Part shown: positions 1 through 8,391 of the stretch, in pieces
Layout of the letters: each line of letters opens with the position of its first letter
How positions within the stretch are numbered: position 1 is the stretch's first letter
The notes under the pieces: model-generated
Told to the model about the DNA's origin: nothing
The model's input: only the letters and a program-made list of their open reading frames with translations
Database searches by the model: none
Position numbers and translations under genes: made by a program
DNA from: CALBPI01 sp038524795
GTDB lineage: Bacteria > Pseudomonadota > Gammaproteobacteria > Steroidobacterales > Woeseiaceae
Assembly (NCBI GenBank): GCA_038524795.1
Contig: JBCBIJ010000007.1
Location: 1-64,000 of the forward strand
Direction: 5' to 3'
DNA: 64,000 bases

Positions 1-89
1 CGGAGGGGTTTGACGGACCGTTGGGCGACAGGACGTCGCCCAGCGAGCGATACAGGGATGTACTTGAGCGCGTCCGGCAAACCCCTCCG
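1..89. repeat. Three-armed palindromic intergenic element
   Basis: The outer arms CGGAGGGGTTTG (1-12) and CAAACCCCTCCG (78-89) are perfect inverted repeats. They extend to 18 positions (1-18 against 72-89) with one mismatch. Inside lie a perfect 8-bp hairpin TGGGCGAC/GTCGCCCA (22-29 and 35-42, 5-nt loop) and a smaller TACA/TGTA hairpin (51-54 and 59-62). The whole could fold as a three-way junction in RNA or single-stranded DNA. No ORF with coding character covers it. It starts at the window edge, so it may extend further left. The shape suggests a REP/MITE-like repeat or a structured RNA, but only one copy is visible here. Confidence 0.6.
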
Positions 90-128
90 ACCCGGCGGGA
101 TGGCGAGATGGTGGGTTAGTTTGGCCTT

Positions 129-180
129 ACGAAGGCGTTACGAGGTCGCCGCGGCCGCTTCGCGGCCTCGCAATGACGGG
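129..180 (-). repeat. Dispersed palindromic repeat of the CGTCATTGCGAGG type
   Basis: Read on the minus strand this begins CGTCATTGCGAGGCCGCGAA and continues into a second arm ending CGACCTCGTAAC. The core GGCCGC-ttc-GCGGCC (153-167) is a perfect hairpin. From memory, repeats starting TCATTGCGAG, with a CGAAG centre and a rATCTCGT-like end, are scattered between genes in many unrelated bacterial genomes. It lies directly after the stop of the DUF445 gene and could also act as its transcription terminator. A search for further copies in this genome would settle what it is. Confidence 0.5.
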
Positions 181-186
181 TTGGTA

Positions 187-1440
187 CTAGAACAACGCGT
201 GCCAGAGCGTGTAGAGCGTCAGGCCTGCGAGTCCACCCACGAGCGTGCCGTTGATGCGGATGAACTGGAGGTCGCGACCGACCCGCGTTTCGATGAGGTC
301 GGCGGCTGTGTCTGCGTCCCAGCCCTGAATCGTTTCAGAGATCACGCGCGTGATGCGGTTGCGGTAACGCGTGAGCACGTAGATGGCCGCGTCGCGTAGC
401 GACGTGTTGATCTCTTCGCGCAGGCTGGGCTCGTTGGCGAGTGCGGCGCCCATGCCGGCCAGCGCGTCGGCGAGACGCTTTCGGAATGCCGAGTCGGGGT
501 CTCGGACTTCGCGTGCGAAGAACGACGAGACGTCTCGCGTCACTGTGTTGAGGTAGCGCTTGAGCTGCGGGTGTTGTAGCAGATCCTGCTTGAGCTGCTC
601 GCCGCGTGTCACGAGTGAGACGTCATTGCGGAGCGCGTCGATGAGGTCGATGAGGAAGCGGCGCAAGTGCTCGCGCGCACGCTTGTCGCCATCGATCTCC
701 TCGTCGGCCAATGCCGTTTCAACTTCGCTCACCAGTCGTTCGTAGATCCTGTCGTCGACGAAACCCGGCAACCACCACGGCGTCCGATCTCCAACCGTCT
801 CTCGAAGCGTGCCACGGTTTTCGTCAAACTGGTTCTGGGCCAATGTGACCAGCCCCGTGAGCAGCGTGTCATCGGGGTCATTGACGACGAGCAGCTCGAG
901 CACGCGTGCGAGCAACGGCGTCACGCGTACGCGCTCCACAGCCGAGGACAGGTTGTCGCTGACGAGCGCGCGCAGTGCCGTGTTGTCGTCACCACCCACA
1001 ATGCGGTCGAGGATCTGGATGACGTCTTCCGTGAGGCGGTTTGCGTTGTTGTCGCGCGCGAGCCAGTCGGCGGCGACGCCCGCAACGTCAATACGCTCAA
1101 GCCGTGGCGCCAGCGCTTCACGCGTCAAGAAGTGCGTCGCGATGAAATCGGCCAGCGTTTCACCGATATCGTCCTTGCGCCGCTTGATGATGGCCGTGTG
1201 CGGGATGGGCAGGCCCATAGGCTCGCGAAACAGCGCCGTCACGGCGAACCAGTCTGCGAGCGCACCCACGGTGCCGGCTTCCGCGAACGCTCGAAGGTAG
1301 CCGAGTGCCGGGTGCGCAGCTTCGTAATAGCCCGTCACGAGGTACAGCACAAACATGGCCGCGAGCAGGCCGTGCGCCGTCCACTTCATGCGCGCGAGGC
1401 GCGCGCGGCGTACCGGGTCCGGATCGGCGTTGCGATCCAT
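187..1440 (-). CDS. DUF445 family membrane protein (YjiN-like)
   Basis: A 417-residue protein with one predicted membrane segment near the N-terminus (about residues 25-42) and a hydrophobic C-terminal end (GGLAGLTLYTLWHALF). Between them is a long charged, mostly helical region. It contains the DUF445 hallmarks: FAEAGTVGALADWFAVTALF near the N-terminus, followed by IPHTAIIKRRKDDIGETLA. The family is widespread in proteobacteria and its biochemical function is unknown. ATG at 1440 is chosen, 8 bases after the hemE stop. An in-frame TTG at 1452 would overlap hemE. It reads in the same direction as hemE and is probably cotranscribed with it. Confidence 0.85.
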   Translation of the reverse strand: MDRNADPDPVRRARLARMKWTAHGLLAAMFVLYLVTGYYEAAHPALGYLRAFAEAGTVGALADWFAVTALFREPMGLPIPHTAIIKRRKDDIGETLADFIATHFLTREALAPRLERIDVAGVAADWLARDNNANRLTEDVIQILDRIVGGDDNTALRALVSDNLSSAVERVRVTPLLARVLELLVVNDPDDTLLTGLVTLAQNQFDENRGTLRETVGDRTPWWLPGFVDDRIYERLVSEVETALADEEIDGDKRAREHLRRFLIDLIDALRNDVSLVTRGEQLKQDLLQHPQLKRYLNTVTRDVSSFFAREVRDPDSAFRKRLADALAGMGAALANEPSLREEINTSLRDAAIYVLTRYRNRITRVISETIQGWDADTAADLIETRVGRDLQFIRINGTLVGGLAGLTLYTLWHALF

Positions 1441-1448
1441 AGCCTGCG

Positions 1449-2519
1449 TCAATCCGGACTGTGAAAGCGCGGGCTGTACTCGCGGACCGTGTCCACCATG
1501 ACGCCCACTTTGGCGGGATCGATTTCTGGATGGATGCCGTGCCCAAGATTGAACACGTGGCCCGGACCGTCGCCGTAACTATCGAGTACGCGCTTTACAC
1601 CCGCACGGATGGCGTCGTCGCTTGCGTAGAGCAGCGACGGGTCCATGTTGCCCTGCAGCGCCACGCGGTCGCCCGTGAGCTCACGCGCCTCGGCCAGGTC
1701 TGTGGTCCAGTCGACACCCAGCGCATCACAGCCCGTTTCGGACATGATGTTGAGCCGGGTGCCCGCGCCTTTCGTGAACAACACCACGGGCACGTCGCGC
1801 CCGTCGTGGTGACGAATCAAGCCGTCCACGATGGCCTGCATACCCGACAGTGAGAAGCGACGGTAGGCCTCAGGCTCAAGCACCGAACCCCAGGTGTCGA
1901 ACACCATGACGGCCTGCGCGCCTGCGCGAATCTGCGCATTGAGGTAGTTCGTCGTGACGGTCGCGAGCTTGGCGATGAGCGCATCGGCGGCCTTCGGGTC
2001 GCTGTAGAGCAGGCCTTTAATGTTCTCGTAGTTCTTACTGCTGCCGCCTTCGACCATGTAGGTCGCCACGGTCCAGGGACTGCCCGCAAAGCCGATAAGT
2101 GGCACGCTGCCCTCGAGCGCATCGCGAATGGTGCGAACGGCATTCATGACATAGCCGAGCGTGTCCTCGACGTCGGGCACGGGCAGCTGCTCGACATCGG
2201 CGGCGCTCTCGATGCGGCGCTCGAAGCGCGGACCTTCGCCAGCCGAGAAGTACAAGCCCAGCCCCATGGCGTCGGGCACCGTCAGAATATCGGAGAACAG
2301 GATGGCCGCATCAAATGCGTAGCGACGCAGCGGTTGCAGAGTGACCTCGCAGGCCAGATCGGCGTTGCGGCACAGCGACATGAAATCGCCGGCCTCAGCG
2401 CGCGTGGCCCGGTACTCGGGCAGGTAACGCCCGGCCTGGCGCATCATCCACGCAGGCGTGCGTGATACAGGCTGGCGCATCAGCGCGCGCAGCAGCAAGT
2501 CGTTCTTGAGTTCGCTCAT
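1449..2519 (-). CDS. hemE: Uroporphyrinogen decarboxylase
   Basis: This cytoplasmic enzyme of heme biosynthesis converts uroporphyrinogen III to coproporphyrinogen III by removing four carboxyl groups. The 356-residue length matches the family (about 350-355). Both signatures are clear: PAWMMRQAGRYLPEYR near the N-terminus and GFAGSPWTVATYMVEG in the first half. The invariant arginines of RQAGR and the aspartate of FSDILTVPDAMG are present. The ATG follows an AGGACC-like ribosome site. The gene sits between pyrF and the DUF445 gene on the same strand, with short gaps suggesting one transcript. The other decarboxylase-step neighbour in the window, HemW, is not in this operon. Confidence 0.97.
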   Translation of the reverse strand: MSELKNDLLLRALMRQPVSRTPAWMMRQAGRYLPEYRATRAEAGDFMSLCRNADLACEVTLQPLRRYAFDAAILFSDILTVPDAMGLGLYFSAGEGPRFERRIESAADVEQLPVPDVEDTLGYVMNAVRTIRDALEGSVPLIGFAGSPWTVATYMVEGGSSKNYENIKGLLYSDPKAADALIAKLATVTTNYLNAQIRAGAQAVMVFDTWGSVLEPEAYRRFSLSGMQAIVDGLIRHHDGRDVPVVLFTKGAGTRLNIMSETGCDALGVDWTTDLAEARELTGDRVALQGNMDPSLLYASDDAIRAGVKRVLDSYGDGPGHVFNLGHGIHPEIDPAKVGVMVDTVREYSPRFHSPD

Positions 2520-2540
2520 CGGGGGGTCCTGGTACCAGGT

Positions 2541-3248
2541 CTAGTTGAAGTGTTGTCGGATCGTCTCGACGATCGACTCTGCCGCTGCACGCGGCGATGG
2601 TGCATTGCGAATGGGGCGGCCAACCACGATGTGGTCTGCACCATTGGCAAACGCCTGCTCGACGCTGACGACGCGTTTCTGGTCGTCAGCCGGGCGGTTG
2701 TCGACGGGGCGGATACCCGGGCAGACCACGAGCAGGCGATCATCGACGTGCGCGCGCAGGCGCGGCACTTCAAGGCCCGAGGAAATCACGCCGTCGCAGC
2801 CAGCCTCGAGCGCGCGACGCGCGCGCGACAGCACAAGCTCGCTGACGTCGCAGTCGAAACCGAGGTCATCGAGGTCTCCGCGATCGAGGCTCGTCAGCAC
2901 TGTGACACCCAGGATCTTCAGGTCGCCTTTCTCGGCGGCGGCGGCCTCCATGATCGACTGGTTGCCATGCACGGTGCAAAAGGTCGCCCCGCGCTCAGAC
3001 AGATTGCGAACCGCGGCGGCAACCGTCGCCGGTACATCGAATAGCTTCACGTCAATGAAGGTCTTCTTGCCGCGCGCAATGAGCCAGTCAAGCAGCTCGA
3101 AGTAGCCCTCTCGCATGGCCAGCTCAAGACCGATCTTGTAGAAGCTGACGGCATCGCCAAGTTCGTCGACGAGCGCCCGCGCCGCATCAGCGTCAGGCAC
3201 GTCCAATGCGAAGATCAGGCGATCTTCAGCCGCGATATCTTTGCTCAC
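2541..3248 (-). CDS. pyrF: Orotidine 5'-phosphate decarboxylase
   Basis: Catalyses the last step of UMP synthesis (OMP to UMP). The 235-residue protein carries the catalytic D-x-K-x-x-D array in DVKLFDVP (D66, K68, D71 from the chosen start), the N-terminal LIFALDVPD strand, and the C-terminal phosphate-binding VVGRPI segment. The reading frame stays open upstream to 3350, but homologues begin just before LIFALD. GTG at 3248 is therefore preferred, with a GGGGA sequence 12 bases upstream. A -10-like TAGAAT (minus strand, 3281-3286) lies further upstream. hemE follows after 21 bases. Confidence 0.95.
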   Translation of the reverse strand: MSKDIAAEDRLIFALDVPDADAARALVDELGDAVSFYKIGLELAMREGYFELLDWLIARGKKTFIDVKLFDVPATVAAAVRNLSERGATFCTVHGNQSIMEAAAAEKGDLKILGVTVLTSLDRGDLDDLGFDCDVSELVLSRARRALEAGCDGVISSGLEVPRLRAHVDDRLLVVCPGIRPVDNRPADDQKRVVSVEQAFANGADHIVVGRPIRNAPSPRAAAESIVETIRQHFN

Positions 3249-3280
3249 TGCTGGGTGTGTCCCCGCTTGTCCCGCGCCGT

Positions 3281-3286
3281 ATTCTA
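3281..3286 (-). promoter_or_regulatory. Possible -10 element upstream of pyrF
   Basis: TAGAAT on the minus strand lies about 35 bases upstream of the preferred pyrF GTG start, in the short gap behind the dGTPase gene. No convincing -35 is visible at the matching distance. It suggests that pyrF-hemE may have its own promoter. Confidence 0.3.
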
Positions 3287-3315
3287 GCCTACCCGGGCCG
3301 TGGGCGAAGGCCCGT

Positions 3316-4434
3316 TTAACCTTGCAATCGCTCGTGGCAGATGATGGCAAAACGGTCGGTCATGCCCGCGATGTAATCGGCCACACCGCGGTGCAACGGC
3401 GCCCCGGCAAGCACCCGTGCGGCAAAGTCCTCAGAGATGCGCGCGGGGTCGCCCGTGTAAGCCTCATAGAGAGCCGTCACGATGTCGCGGGCGCGGTCCT
3501 GCATGCGCACCACATCGGGGTGGTTGTACAGATTGGCATAGAGAAAGCGCTTGAGCGCGCGGTGGTTTTCGCCCACCGCCTCGGAGAAGCCGACGAGTCG
3601 ATGGCCGTGCTTGCGTACGGCCTCGATGTCGGCCGGCGCTTCCGCCTCGAGCTGCGCGCGACTCGTGTCGATAAGGTCGTAGACCACGCGCGCAATCATG
3701 CGCCGCTTCACCTCATAGATGAGACGCTCCCGGGCCAGACCCGGGTGCTTCGCCGTGACCTCGCGGTAGGGCTCATCGAACAGCGGTTCGGTTCGCAGCG
3801 CATCGATATCGAGCAAGCCAGCACGCAGACCGTCGTCGACGTCGTGATTGTTGTAGGCCACAGCGTCGGCCAGGTCGGCCAGCTGCGCTTCGGCACCCGG
3901 TTGGGTGCGCTCTATGAATCGGCGACCCAACTCACCCAGCGCTTCGGCGTTGCGTTTTGAGCAGTGCTTCAAAATGCCTTCGCGCGCCTCGAAGGTCAGG
4001 TTGAGCCCATCGAAGTCGGCGTAGCGCTCCTCGAGCGTGTCAACGATGCGCAGCGACTGCAGATTGTGCTCGAACCCGCCGTGATCGCGCATACAGGCGT
4101 TGAGCGCATCCTGGCCCGCGTGACCGAACGGCGTGTGGCCAAGATCATGCGCCAGGCAGATGGCTTCGGTGAGTGTCTCGTTGAGCCCCAGCGCCAGCGC
4201 GATGGTCCGCGCGATCTGTGCAACCTCAAGCGAGTGTGTGAGCCGGGTGCGGTAGTGGTCGCCTTCGTGATTGACGAACACCTGAGTCTTGTACATGAGC
4301 CGGCGAAACGCATTGCTGTGCACGATGCGATCACGGTCGCGCTGATACGGGTTGCGCCGCGGCGGCGCGGGTTCGTCGTGAATGCGCCCGCGCGACGTCT
4401 CCGGATGCGCGGCCCAGGGTGCGACGTCAACCAC
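3316..4434 (-). CDS. dgt: Deoxyguanosinetriphosphate triphosphohydrolase-like HD protein
   Basis: A 372-residue member of the dGTPase family, which hydrolyses dNTPs to the nucleoside and tripolyphosphate and so affects dNTP pools. The metal-binding HD motifs are intact: THSLEVAQIART gives the first His, and CLAHDLGHTPFGHAGQDAL gives the HD pair plus the family-specific HxxxGH. The length fits the shorter type 2 dgt-like group rather than the roughly 500-residue E. coli enzyme. It starts at a GTG that overlaps the aroB stop by 8 bases, so translation is probably coupled to aroB. pyrF follows on the same strand. Confidence 0.92.
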   Translation of the reverse strand: MVDVAPWAAHPETSRGRIHDEPAPPRRNPYQRDRDRIVHSNAFRRLMYKTQVFVNHEGDHYRTRLTHSLEVAQIARTIALALGLNETLTEAICLAHDLGHTPFGHAGQDALNACMRDHGGFEHNLQSLRIVDTLEERYADFDGLNLTFEAREGILKHCSKRNAEALGELGRRFIERTQPGAEAQLADLADAVAYNNHDVDDGLRAGLLDIDALRTEPLFDEPYREVTAKHPGLARERLIYEVKRRMIARVVYDLIDTSRAQLEAEAPADIEAVRKHGHRLVGFSEAVGENHRALKRFLYANLYNHPDVVRMQDRARDIVTALYEAYTGDPARISEDFAARVLAGAPLHRGVADYIAGMTDRFAIICHERLQG

Positions 4435-5512
4435 GGCCGGCCAGTACAGCGTAGAGCCTGTCGGGATCGTAGTCGTTTGTCAGAAAGGCGTCGCCAAGAC
4501 GCCGAAGCAACACGAGCCGGATTTTGCCGGCCTGAACCTTCTTGTCGTGACCCATGGCCGCGAGCAGGTCGTCCGCAGCGATATCGTCTGGTGGTTTGGG
4601 CAGGCCCGCGGCGTCAATGAGTGCGTCCAGCCTGTCGCGGCTGGCCGCATCAATATCGCTCATGCGCGCGGCCATGCGCATGCCGGCGCCTACGGCTTCG
4701 CCATGCAACCAGGGCCCAAAGCCCGTGCAGGCCTCGATGGCATGCCCAAACGTGTGGCCGAAGTTGAGGATCGCGCGGCGCCCGGCCTCGCGCTCGTCTT
4801 CGCTGACCACGGCCGCCTTGAGCGCACACGAGCGCACGATCGCATGTCGCAGCGCCTCGGTGTCGCCGTCGCGCAGGCTGCCCATGTTCTGCTCGAGCCA
4901 GCCCAGGAAATCCAGGTCGGTGATGGCACCGTACTTGATGACCTCGGCCAGACCAGCCGCATATTCGCGCGGCGGCAGCGTCTTGAGCGTGTCTGTGTCG
5001 ATCACGACGCGAACGGGCTGGTGAAACGCGCCGATGAGGTTCTTGCCCGCGGGGTGATTGACGCCCGTCTTTCCGCCAACGGAAGAGTCAACTTGTGCCA
5101 GCAGCGTCGTCGGGACCTGCACGAAGCGTACGCCTCGCATAAAGCAGGCGGCGGCAAAACCGGCCATGTCACCCACAACACCACCACCCAGCGCCACCAG
5201 CGTTAGGTCACGACCGGCGCCAGCGGCAAGCGCCGTGTCGATAATGCCGAGCGCCTGTTCCGGTGACTTGTACTGCTCACCGTCAGGAAGCAGGTGCTCC
5301 GACACGCGGTAGTCGGCGAGGCCCGCACGCAGCGCTTCACCGTAGAGCGGCGCGACAGTCTCGTTGCTCACAACAAGCACATCTTGGCCTGCAATCGCGC
5401 CCGCGAAGGAAACGGGCGCACTGATAAGCCCCTGGCCTACCAGGATGTCGTAGGCGCGCTCGCCGAGATCGACGCGCAGCGTCTCTGTCGCGCTGTGGCT
5501 GGGGCTGGTCAT
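4427..5512 (-). CDS. aroB: 3-dehydroquinate synthase
   Basis: Second step of the shikimate pathway: DAHP to 3-dehydroquinate, NAD- and metal-dependent, cytoplasmic. The 361-residue protein shows the NAD-binding glycine run GGGVVGDMAGFAAACFMRG, the substrate region VGGKTGVNHPAGKNLIGAFHQP and the zinc-ligand region NFGHTFGHAIE. The frame is open upstream to 5791, but that stretch overlaps aroK and has no family similarity. ATG at 5512 (MTSPSHSATETLRVDLGERA) is therefore chosen, 31 bases after the aroK stop. Gene order aroK-aroB behind pilQ is the standard gammaproteobacterial arrangement. Confidence 0.96.
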   Translation of the reverse strand: MTSPSHSATETLRVDLGERAYDILVGQGLISAPVSFAGAIAGQDVLVVSNETVAPLYGEALRAGLADYRVSEHLLPDGEQYKSPEQALGIIDTALAAGAGRDLTLVALGGGVVGDMAGFAAACFMRGVRFVQVPTTLLAQVDSSVGGKTGVNHPAGKNLIGAFHQPVRVVIDTDTLKTLPPREYAAGLAEVIKYGAITDLDFLGWLEQNMGSLRDGDTEALRHAIVRSCALKAAVVSEDEREAGRRAILNFGHTFGHAIEACTGFGPWLHGEAVGAGMRMAARMSDIDAASRDRLDALIDAAGLPKPPDDIAADDLLAAMGHDKKVQAGKIRLVLLRRLGDAFLTNDYDPDRLYAVLAGRG

Positions 5513-5543
5513 GGCCCGCGAGGATAACGCATTTGGCGCCGGG

Positions 5544-6065
5544 TCAGCGTTCCCCGAGCTTCTCGAGTTCCGCGCGGATTCGGCCCGCCACCTCGGCCAC
5601 GCGGGCGCCGTCGGTTTCGACAACGATGTCGGCGATACCGCGGTAGAGCGGGTCGCGGATTTCAAACAGTCTGCGCAGCGCCAACTGCGGATCATCGGTG
5701 TCCAGGAGCGGCCGATGCGAGGAGTTTCGCACGCGCGCATACTGCTGTTCCGGCGTTGCAAACAGATACACGACGGTGCCGCGGCGCCCAAGTCGTCGCT
5801 GGTTGGCGGGTGTCACCACCGCCCCGCCACCCGTGGCGAGCACAATGCCATCACGGCGGCTCAGGCTGTTGATGACCTCGGCTTCGCGCCGACGGAAGCC
5901 GGGTTCACCTTCCTTCTCGAAGATAAAGCCAATATCGACGCCTGTTCGCGCTTCGATGACGTGATCGGAATCCTCGAAGTCGAGGCGAAGCGAACGCGCG
6001 AGCGCTTTACCGACGGCCGACTTGCCGGCACCCATGGGGCCCACGAGAAAAATCCGCTCACTCAC
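5544..6065 (-). CDS. aroK: Shikimate kinase
   Basis: Phosphorylates shikimate with ATP to give shikimate 3-phosphate. The 173-residue protein has the Walker A loop GPMGAGKSAVGKAL at residues 9-22, the shikimate-binding DSD motif in FEDSDHVIEARTG, the GGG segment (ATGGGAVV) and the LID arginine region. It begins at a GTG without a strong Shine-Dalgarno. A strong hairpin terminator lies between pilQ and this gene, so aroK-aroB probably depends on its own promoter or on read-through rather than on the pil operon. Confidence 0.96.
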   Translation of the reverse strand: MSERIFLVGPMGAGKSAVGKALARSLRLDFEDSDHVIEARTGVDIGFIFEKEGEPGFRRREAEVINSLSRRDGIVLATGGGAVVTPANQRRLGRRGTVVYLFATPEQQYARVRNSSHRPLLDTDDPQLALRRLFEIRDPLYRGIADIVVETDGARVAEVAGRIRAELEKLGER

Positions 6066-6082
6066 AACACAAACCGCTCAGA

Positions 6083-6129
6083 CAAAAACGCTGCCGCCGG
6101 CGCCCGACAGAGTCGGGGCCGGCGGCAGC
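6083..6129 (-). terminator. Rho-independent terminator after pilQ
   Basis: GCTGCCGCCGGC (6090-6101) and GCCGGCGGCAGC (6118-6129) are perfect inverted repeats. The stem continues inward as CCCGAC/GTCGGG with one bulged base and a 3-nt loop, giving about 18 pairs. On the minus strand it is followed by GTTTTTGTC, so it terminates transcripts coming from pilQ. Confidence 0.85.
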
Positions 6130-6161
6130 ATGATACGCACCCTGAGGTGGTCGTCGCGACG

Positions 6162-8360
6162 TCAGGGGCTGATGAACGAACCTTCCTCGAGAATCTTCGG
6201 CGTGACGAAGATCAGGAGTTCGGACTTGTTGTTGATGCGCTGTGTCGTCTTGAACAGGTTGCCCAGACCCGGGATGTCGCCGAGCACCGGAACCTTGGAA
6301 ACGGTCTCGCGAACTTCCGTTTCGTAGATACCGCCGAGTACGACCGTCTGGCCATTGCTGACGAGCACCTGAGTCTCAACTTCGCGCGTATCGATGCTGG
6401 GGATCGCACCACCACCGATGACGGTGAAGACCTGGCCGACCGTGTCCTGGCTCACGCGCAGGTCCATGGCGATGTTGCCATCGGGCGTGATCTGCGGGGT
6501 AACCGTCAGCGACAGCACCGCTTCCTTAAACGTTACCGCCGTGGCGCCACTGGCTGCCGCTTCCTGGAATGGAATCTCGACACCCTGCTTGATCACGGCT
6601 TCCGTCTGATTGGCCGTGACGACGCGCGGGCTCGAGACGATCTCACCACGACCTTCTGCCTGCAGCGCCGACAGCTCGAGGTCGACGATGTAATCCGACT
6701 CGAGGATCGCAAGTGCAAACGTACCGGCCGGGTTGGTGAGCGGCAGATTGACGTTGTAACGGTCAAAGGCCGTACCGACGTTCACCGGGAACGGCGATGT
6801 GGGCACGCCCGCGGCGATGTTATCCGTCGCAGACGCAACGATGTTATTGGCGTTGGTCGCCGAACCCGTTATCGCTACGAGATTGTCAGGATCCGAGCTG
6901 TCGAGCGCCGTCAGACCCAGACGTGCGCCAAGCTCACGCGTGAAGTCGTCATTGACGGTTACGATGCGCGACTCGATGAGCACCTGTTGGACGGGGATAT
7001 CGAGTTCCTGCACGAGTCTGCGGATATTGCGCAGGCTGTCTGCTGTATCACGCAGCAGCAGTGTGTTGGTGCGCTCGTCGATCGACACCGCACCGCGTTC
7101 GGTAAGAATGCCGTCGCTGATGAGCGTGGCCATATCGGCGGCCTTCGCGTAGTTGATCTGCAGGAATTCCGAGTACACGGGCTCGAGTTCCAGAATAGCC
7201 GCTTTCGACTCGAGGTCAGACTGCTCGCGCGCGGCAATCTCCGTCGCGGGTGCGACGATGATCACGTTGCCGTTCTCCCGCTTGTCCAAACCACGCGTCG
7301 TCATGACGATATCGAGCGCCTGGTCCCAGGGTACGTTCTTCAGGCGCAGGGTCAGACTGCCCGAGACCGTGTCCGAGACAACGATGTTGCGACCCGAGAT
7401 TTCTGCCAGAACCTGCAGAACGGCGCGAACCTCGATGTCCTGGAAATTGAGGGTTACGCGTTCGCCGAAGTACTCCTTATCTTCACCGAACAGGCCGCCG
7501 TCGGCCGCCAGATCGACAACTTCCGAGATCTCAATAGCGAACGTGCCATCGGACTGGTAAGCGAGCTGCTCGTAGGCGCCTTCCGCGGTAATCACAAGAC
7601 GGACGTCGTCATTAACGCGGACCGTGTCGATGGTCGTCACGGGCGTGGCGAAATCCTGCACATCGAGACGGCGCAGCAGATCGTCAGGCAGCTGTGTGCC
7701 CTTGAACAAGGCGACAACGCGGCCGCCTTCCTGGCGAATATCGACAGGCGTCGACGGGTCAGTCAGCGATACGACGATACGGCCACCACCATCACGCGTG
7801 CGGCGGAAGTCGACGTTATCAATAGCACGCGGGCCAGAGTAATCCGGCTGGCTCGACGACGGTGCCGACGTGAAGGTCGTGGCACCCGTGGATGCGCCTG
7901 TGGCGCCCCCGGCCAGCGTTACAACAATCGCGTTTCCGGCAACGCGCGTCTCGTACTCAACAAGCTGCGAGAGGTTGAGGACCGCGCGTGTGCGGCCACC
8001 GGCTTCAGCCATGAGAACAGTGTCCAGCGGACCGAGGTCGATCTGCTGGCGGCGCGTTCCGATCTCGAGTGCCGTGTCCGGAATGTCCAGAACGATGCGT
8101 GCGGGGCTGTCGATCGTAAACGTCAGCGGCTCGGGCGCGCTCTCGCGCATGATGAGTCGCAGCTCGATGCCTCGATCCGGCAGCGACTGGATTTGGATGT
8201 CGCGCAGCCCGTTGGAAGCTTCTTCTTGGGCCTGGACCGACGGGACCAACATCGCGAAGCTCAGAGCCGCGATGCCAAAAGCACGACTACAGGTGGCGGC
8301 AAAGCCGCGCCACGTGCGCCGAGTCCGTGTCAGTTGCGCCGCGTGTGTGGTGCGCTTCAT
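6162..8360 (-). CDS. pilQ: Type IV pilus secretin PilQ
   Basis: Outer-membrane secretin through which the type IV pilus passes. The 732-residue precursor has a Sec signal peptide (positively charged start, hydrophobic run, cleavage near PSVQAQ). Tandem AMIN-type peptidoglycan-binding regions follow (around RDIQIQSLPDRGIELRL and VDFRRTRDGGGRIVVSL). Next come an STN domain (VTLNFQDIEVRAVLQVLAEI), secretin N-domains, and a C-terminal secretin domain with VPVLGDIPGLGNLFK. ATG at 8360 is preferred because GGAG lies 8 bases upstream. An upstream in-frame ATG at 8381 has a poor site and would extend the signal peptide. It is the last gene of pilMNOPQ. Confidence 0.96.
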   Translation of the reverse strand: MKRTTHAAQLTRTRRTWRGFAATCSRAFGIAALSFAMLVPSVQAQEEASNGLRDIQIQSLPDRGIELRLIMRESAPEPLTFTIDSPARIVLDIPDTALEIGTRRQQIDLGPLDTVLMAEAGGRTRAVLNLSQLVEYETRVAGNAIVVTLAGGATGASTGATTFTSAPSSSQPDYSGPRAIDNVDFRRTRDGGGRIVVSLTDPSTPVDIRQEGGRVVALFKGTQLPDDLLRRLDVQDFATPVTTIDTVRVNDDVRLVITAEGAYEQLAYQSDGTFAIEISEVVDLAADGGLFGEDKEYFGERVTLNFQDIEVRAVLQVLAEISGRNIVVSDTVSGSLTLRLKNVPWDQALDIVMTTRGLDKRENGNVIIVAPATEIAAREQSDLESKAAILELEPVYSEFLQINYAKAADMATLISDGILTERGAVSIDERTNTLLLRDTADSLRNIRRLVQELDIPVQQVLIESRIVTVNDDFTRELGARLGLTALDSSDPDNLVAITGSATNANNIVASATDNIAAGVPTSPFPVNVGTAFDRYNVNLPLTNPAGTFALAILESDYIVDLELSALQAEGRGEIVSSPRVVTANQTEAVIKQGVEIPFQEAAASGATAVTFKEAVLSLTVTPQITPDGNIAMDLRVSQDTVGQVFTVIGGGAIPSIDTREVETQVLVSNGQTVVLGGIYETEVRETVSKVPVLGDIPGLGNLFKTTQRINNKSELLIFVTPKILEEGSFISP

Positions 8361-8368
8361 TGTCTGTA

Positions 8369-8372
8369 CTCC
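8369..8372 (-). promoter_or_regulatory. Ribosome binding site deciding the pilQ start
   Basis: GGAG on the minus strand is 8 bases upstream of ATG 8360. The alternative ATG at 8381 has only a weak purine run before it. This supports the shorter PilQ precursor with a compact signal peptide. Confidence 0.6.
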
Positions 8373-8391
8373 GAATGCCATTGTCTCTGGC

